DNA of 9,565 bases, from the NCBI GenBank assembly GCA_022713905.1, contig JAIHTM010000086.1, forward strand, positions 1-9,565, in the 5' to 3' direction. Numbering within the stretch: the first letter of the stretch is position 1; every line of letters begins with the position of its first letter. A program made the position numbers and the translations under genes. This DNA is from Collinsella sp. (GTDB lineage: Bacteria; Actinomycetota; Coriobacteriia; Coriobacteriales; Coriobacteriaceae). Below the pieces are notes generated by a model that saw only the letters and a list, made by a program, of their open reading frames with translations, ran no database searches and was not told the origin of the DNA. Shown in pieces: positions 6,939 to 9,565 of this stretch.

Positions 6939-6940
6939 GG

Positions 6941-6968
6941 ATGTGGCAAAGGGACTGTCTTTTTTACA
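6941..6968. repeat. TGTGACAAAGGGAC repeat, degenerate copy
   Basis: ATGTGGCAAAGGGACTGTCT followed by TTTTTACA aligns with the intact repeats at 2036-2066 and 7984-8014 but has several changes in the right arm. If transcribed in the plus sense, three changed pairs become G-U and two are lost. The TAA stop of the fusion gene (6966-6964) lies inside it. Only 2 bases separate it from the long-stem hairpin. Confidence 0.7.
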
Positions 6969-7911
6969 TAGCGAGGGCCGTGCGGATGAATGGGTCGCCG
7001 AGGGCCTCGCGGAGCCAGGGGGCCAGCTGCTCGGGGTGACCCTGCAGGTAGCCTTTGAGCTCGGACGGAGCCACGCGACGCACTTCCGAGATCTCCTCTT
7101 GGTTGATATGCAGCTCGCCCGGCTCAACATGGGCAAGGTAGACCTCGCACCATTCGCACTCGCAGCGACCGTCGCCGTGGTCCTCGCGGTACACCACGTG
7201 TCCGAGGTGCTTGAGCTGATCGGGCTCGCGCGTAATGCCGAGCTCTTCGTTGATGCGGCGCGCCGTGGCGGCCGCGACGTCTTCCCCGGGGAGCGGATGG
7301 CCGGCGCAGCTATCGGCCAGCACCCCGCCCCACAGGCGCTTGAGCGGACTGCGGCGACAGAGCAGCAGGCGCGCGTCTTCGCCCCGGCCCTCGACCAGAA
7401 GCGTCAGAAATGCCTGATGCAGGATGCCCTCACCAGCATGGGCCTCGATGCGGTCGACGGGGCCAAGCGCCTCGCCGGTCGCAGCATCGACCGCCACGAC
7501 CTCGGCGCCCGCACCGCCCTCATCCCAGCCGGAGCGCAGAATGCGGGCTGCGGCTTCCTCGAGCGCGGCGATGAGCTCCTTGGTGGTGTCGAGCACGCGC
7601 TGCAGGTCGTCACCGCTCGCTTGTTCAACATGAAAACCCGTGCTTGCAACTACCGGCACGCCAAAGCGCGTGGCCAGCGCCGCCGCGATATCGTGCGCCG
7701 GGATCTCGTCTCGATGGCACGGAACGGCCAGGATGCTCACCGTTGCCGTACGGCCGGGCTCGGGGCGCGGAATGGCCTGCGCCGTGGCGCCCAGGTGCGC
7801 AAACTCCGGCGAGCAGGCGTACACCGCCATGCCTCGCGGCGTCACCGTCAGCTGGGCCTCGAGCGCAAACTTGCCCTCGCCCACTGCAACCTTTGTCGTG
7901 TGCATACCCAT
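6964..7911 (-). CDS. Fusion: LpdD-like prenylated-flavin chaperone domain + type 1 IDI/NUDIX domain
   Basis: This 315-residue protein has two parts. Residues 7-117 resemble LpdD-like domains: FAHLGATA (37-44), AVPCHRDEIPAHDIA (62-76) and ASTGFHVEQASGDDLQRVL (89-107) fit the HIG, HKD and GVHV motifs I remember from LpdD. LpdD-type proteins are thought to support prFMN delivery to UbiD. Residues 137-300 are a type 1 isopentenyl-diphosphate isomerase-like NUDIX domain. It keeps the metal and catalytic ligands by alignment with remembered E. coli Idi: His158, His165, His205, Glu223, Tyr241, Glu251, Glu253 and Trp299. The isomerase Cys (E. coli Cys67) is Ala203, with a Cys one residue earlier. I start at the ATG at 7911 because AGGAG lies 5 bases upstream; ATG at 7905 is possible. 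The frame is open to 8085, through a repeat. It lies directly upstream of the transporter-ubiD-ubiX operon and shares its operator. Confidence 0.82.
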   Translation of the reverse strand: MGMHTTKVAVGEGKFALEAQLTVTPRGMAVYACSPEFAHLGATAQAIPRPEPGRTATVSILAVPCHRDEIPAHDIAAALATRFGVPVVASTGFHVEQASGDDLQRVLDTTKELIAALEEAAARILRSGWDEGGAGAEVVAVDAATGEALGPVDRIEAHAGEGILHQAFLTLLVEGRGEDARLLLCRRSPLKRLWGGVLADSCAGHPLPGEDVAAATARRINEELGITREPDQLKHLGHVVYREDHGDGRCECEWCEVYLAHVEPGELHINQEEISEVRRVAPSELKGYLQGHPEQLAPWLREALGDPFIRTALAM

Positions 7912-7945
7912 GGGATCTCCTGCCGCCCGCGATGTACCTGAGACC

Positions 7946-7977
7946 ATCTTCGCCTGTATTGCGACTATACAGGCAAG
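7946..7977 (-). promoter_or_regulatory. Candidate MerR-type promoter/operator for the fusion gene
   Basis: On the minus strand TTGCCT (7976-7971), a 19-base spacer and GAAGAT (7951-7946) form a promoter-like unit. The perfect dyad GCCTGTAT-7 bases-ATACAGGC spans 7974-7952 and overlaps the -35 box. The predicted start lies near 7939, leaving a leader of about 28 bases before the ATG. It matches the site at 6813-6838 at 20 of 26 positions. Confidence 0.65.
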
Positions 7978-7983
7978 CCCTCC

Positions 7984-8014
7984 ATGTGACAAAGGGACTG
8001 CCCCTTTGTCACAT
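7984..8014. repeat. TGTGACAAAGGGAC hairpin repeat, copy B
   Basis: ATGTGACAAAGGG (7984-7996) pairs perfectly over 13 bp with 8002-8014 around the loop ACTGC. It lies in the divergent spacer between the fusion gene and the MFS gene, outside both coding regions, just behind the -35 of the fusion-gene promoter. Confidence 0.88.
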
Positions 8015-8072
8015 TCTGTTAGAGTTGCAGGGATTGAATCCCGCTTATTCATGCGACATTGGAGTGACAACC

Positions 8073-9308
8073 TTGACCGCCGCAACCACGCCTAAAAGTA
8101 AGCCAACCGCCGCCGCGCTCTCCCCCGCGCGCACCAAGCTCTGCCTGGCGCTGCTCGTGCTGTTGGGATTCTCGCTCGGCTGCTCCGAGTTCGTGGTCAT
8201 CGGCATCGAAAGCGACTTGGCAACGGAACTCGGCATATCACTTGCCACTGCGGGCCAGCTCATCAGCGTGTTTGCGCTCGTCTACGCTATCGCGACGCCG
8301 GTGCTCGCGCTCAGCACGGGGCGATTCCGCCGCTACCAGCTGCTCGTGTGCTATAGCGTCGTCTTTGTGCTCGGCAACCTGGTCATGGCGTTGGCTCCCA
8401 ACTTCCAGGTGCTGTTTATCTCACGCATTGTCCTGGGCTCTGTCTCGGGTGCGCTGCTCGCCGTGGGCGTGACGTACATCCCTGAGCTGCTATCCCCGCA
8501 GCAAACCTCACTTGCCATCTCGGTCGTGTACGGCGCGTTTTCCGTGGCGATGGTCTTTGTGACCTCGATTGGCAAGTTTGTGGCCGACACACTCGATTGG
8601 CACGTGGCCATGTACGGCACGCTGACCTTTGCCGTTTTGATCTGTAGCGCGCTCGTGGCGTTTATGCCTCGCGCCGGGCAGACCGATGAGCCCGCCACCT
8701 TCCGCGAGCAGGCGGGGCTACTACGCGAGCCGAGTATCATCACCGGCATGCTCATCTTCTTGTTTGGCGTGGGCTCGGTCTACGTATTCTACGGCTACGT
8801 GACGCCTTATCTGGAGCAGGTGCTGGGCATGGATACCGTTCAGGCGAGCACCACACTTATGGCCTATGGCGTGTTCTGCCTGATCTCGAACATCCTGGGC
8901 GGATGGATCGATGCGCGTTTTGGCATGAAGGCGCTGCTGGTTACGTTTGTGCTGCAGGCGGCGGCACTGCTCGGGCTGTTTGCCGTGGGCGCCGCCATGC
9001 CGCTCGCGCTGGTCTTTGTCTTTAGCCTGGCGATGCTCATGTACCTGTTCTCGGTCTCATGCATCACGCACTTTTTGGACGTGGCACGCAGCCGCCATCC
9101 CAAGTCGATGGTACTCGCAAGTTCGGTTGAGCCCATGGCGTTTAACGTCGGTATCTCGTTTGGCACCGCAGTGGGCGGCACCGTGGTAAGCAGCGTTGGC
9201 ATTGCGTACGTAGGCGCAGTGGGCGCCGCGTTCTCGCTCGTGGCCTGGGCGCTCACGCTGGTGACGATTAAGTTGGCTCGCTGGGAGCGCAGGCGGGCAA
9301 GGGCGTAG
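8073..9308 (+). CDS. MFS transporter, DHA1 type (AraJ/PbuE-like efflux permease)
   Basis: This 411-residue protein has 12 predicted membrane helices and belongs to the major facilitator superfamily. The first helix pattern GFSLGCSEFVVIGIESDLA (32-50) and STGRFRRYQLLV (81-92) in the helix 2-3 loop fit DHA1 drug:proton antiporters of the AraJ, NepI and PbuE type. GGWIDARFGMK (276-286) is the second-half counterpart. It probably exports small molecules using the proton gradient. I start at the TTG at 8073, since GGAG lies 8 bases upstream; a GTG at 8064 overlaps that site, and the frame runs open upstream only as an antisense shadow of the fusion gene. It is divergent from the fusion gene, so it could export an aromatic substrate or phenol product, but nothing in the sequence fixes the substrate. 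Confidence 0.9.
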   Translation: MTAATTPKSKPTAAALSPARTKLCLALLVLLGFSLGCSEFVVIGIESDLATELGISLATAGQLISVFALVYAIATPVLALSTGRFRRYQLLVCYSVVFVLGNLVMALAPNFQVLFISRIVLGSVSGALLAVGVTYIPELLSPQQTSLAISVVYGAFSVAMVFVTSIGKFVADTLDWHVAMYGTLTFAVLICSALVAFMPRAGQTDEPATFREQAGLLREPSIITGMLIFLFGVGSVYVFYGYVTPYLEQVLGMDTVQASTTLMAYGVFCLISNILGGWIDARFGMKALLVTFVLQAAALLGLFAVGAAMPLALVFVFSLAMLMYLFSVSCITHFLDVARSRHPKSMVLASSVEPMAFNVGISFGTAVGGTVVSSVGIAYVGAVGAAFSLVAWALTLVTIKLARWERRRARA

Positions 9309-9364
9309 AGCGAGGTTCCCTCTAAAACGTCTATCGTTCCAGTCGCGACGCTTACCTGACGACA

Positions 9365-9386
9365 GGCTAAGCCAGCCCCTTTAGCC
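9365..9386. other. Small stem-loop after the MFS gene
   Basis: GGCTAA (9365-9370) pairs with TTAGCC (9381-9386) across 10 bases, 57 bases after the MFS stop. No T-run follows, so it is not clearly a terminator. The rest of 9309-9364 shows nothing I can name. Confidence 0.4.
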
Positions 9387-9400
9387 GTGGTTCGATCTCA

Positions 9401-9451
9401 TGTACTTCGAATGCACGATTTTCCAGTTTTCGTGTATCCGAAGTACACGAA
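9401..9451. repeat. Palindromic intergenic element with alternative pairings
   Basis: TGTACTTCG (9401-9409) is complementary to CGAAGTACA (9439-9447). TTCGTGTA (9429-9436) is complementary to TACACGAA (9444-9451). The two pairings share 9444-9447 and exclude each other. CACGA (9414-9418) can also pair with TCGTG (9430-9434). It looks like a dispersed intergenic repeat, although only one copy is in this window. Confidence 0.6.
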
Positions 9452-9468
9452 ATGTGCGCGGGGCACAT
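9452..9468. other. Short stem-loop
   Basis: ATGTGC (9452-9457) pairs with GCACAT (9463-9468) around GCGGG, immediately after the palindromic element and before the stem-loop at 9472. Confidence 0.45.
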
Positions 9469-9471
9469 CAG

Positions 9472-9494
9472 AACCACCCTTAAAAAGGGTGGTT
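9472..9494. terminator. Terminator-like stem-loop, possibly for the MFS gene
   Basis: AACCACCCTT (9472-9481) pairs perfectly over 10 bp with 9485-9494 around an AAA loop. The downstream tract on the plus strand is T-rich but interrupted (GGTTTGCTCTT), so termination is plausible rather than certain. It lies 163 bases after the MFS stop and could act in either direction. Confidence 0.5.
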
Positions 9495-9520
9495 TGCTCT
9501 TAGGGTATAACCCACGGGCT

Positions 9521-9550
9521 CCGGGCTCGCGTCTAAAGGCGCGGGCCCGG
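9521..9550. other. GC-rich stem-loop at the window edge
   Basis: CCGGGCTCGCG (9521-9531) pairs with CGCGGGCCCGG (9540-9550) with one G-U pair and an 8-base loop. GGAC-TTC-GTCC follows at 9549-9559 and GGGT-ATA-ACCC precedes it at 9503-9513. It may belong to the leader or terminator of a gene beyond the window. Confidence 0.5.
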
Positions 9551-9565
9551 ACTTCGTCCAGGCCT

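Noticed and set aside
8030..8042. GGGATTGAATCCC as a tRNA T-arm remnant or attachment site
   Set aside because: The loop lacks the TTC of a T-loop and the stem is only 3 strong pairs. No acceptor, D-arm or anticodon arm is nearby and no integrase is present. It is probably a chance palindrome.
7644..8072. Upstream extension of the MFS frame
   Set aside because: It is a Pro/Arg-rich shadow of the fusion gene followed by the repeat hairpin. Family length and the GGAG site favour the TTG at 8073.
7912..8085. N-terminal extension of the fusion gene frame up to 8085
   Set aside because: It would translate through the candidate promoter and the TGTGACAAAGGGAC repeat. The ATG at 7911 has a good ribosome binding site.

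Overview
The window is GC-rich and densely coded. It most likely comes from a gut Coriobacteriia genome of the Collinsella type. That placement is an inference from the codon bias, strong GGAG-type ribosome binding sites, the gene content and a short hairpin repeat built on TGTGACAAAGGGAC that I associate with Collinsella. It is not a measured assignment. Eight protein genes are supported, seven on the minus strand and one on the plus strand. No tRNA, rRNA, CRISPR array or transposase gene was seen, and no gene-free stretch exceeds 300 bases.

The core, read on the minus strand from right to left, is a non-oxidative hydroxyarylic acid decarboxylation locus. It starts with a two-domain gene (7911 to 6964) that appears to join an LpdD-like prenylated-flavin chaperone domain to a type 1 isopentenyl-diphosphate isomerase (IDI/NUDIX) domain. 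A DASS-family anion transporter (6722-5265) follows, then a UbiD decarboxylase of the LpdC/BsdC/VdcC type (5121-3634) and a UbiX flavin prenyltransferase of the LpdB/BsdB/VdcB type (3600-3022). After the ubiX terminator comes a MerR regulator (2930-2061). In outline, the transporter would import an aromatic acid, UbiX would make prenylated FMN from FMN and dimethylallyl phosphate, the LpdD domain would help the cofactor reach UbiD, and UbiD would decarboxylate the substrate. The IDI-like domain fits as part of the dimethylallyl supply, because DMAPP/DMAP is the prenyl donor for that cofactor.

Two promoter-like sites support one regulon. The fusion gene and the transporter-ubiD-ubiX operon are each preceded by a closely matching dyad (20 of 26 positions identical) that begins in a TTGMCT -35 box. 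The -10 positions lie 19 bp further on, a spacing typical of MerR-activated promoters, although the -10 hexamers are weak. The MerR protein of this locus is the obvious candidate regulator.

Left of the core lie a gene for an acidic single-pass membrane protein of unknown function (1865-996) and an aldose 1-epimerase-like gene (916-23). On the right, a DHA1-type MFS efflux transporter (8073-9308) is divergent from the fusion gene. The last 257 bases are non-coding and packed with hairpins.

The spacers carry repeats. Two 65-base hairpin elements (1951-2015 and 6874-6938) differ at three positions, and two of those changes compensate each other in the stem. Three copies of the TGTGACAAAGGGAC hairpin (two intact, one degenerate) are also present. 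At merR and at the fusion gene the repeat lies across the stop codon.
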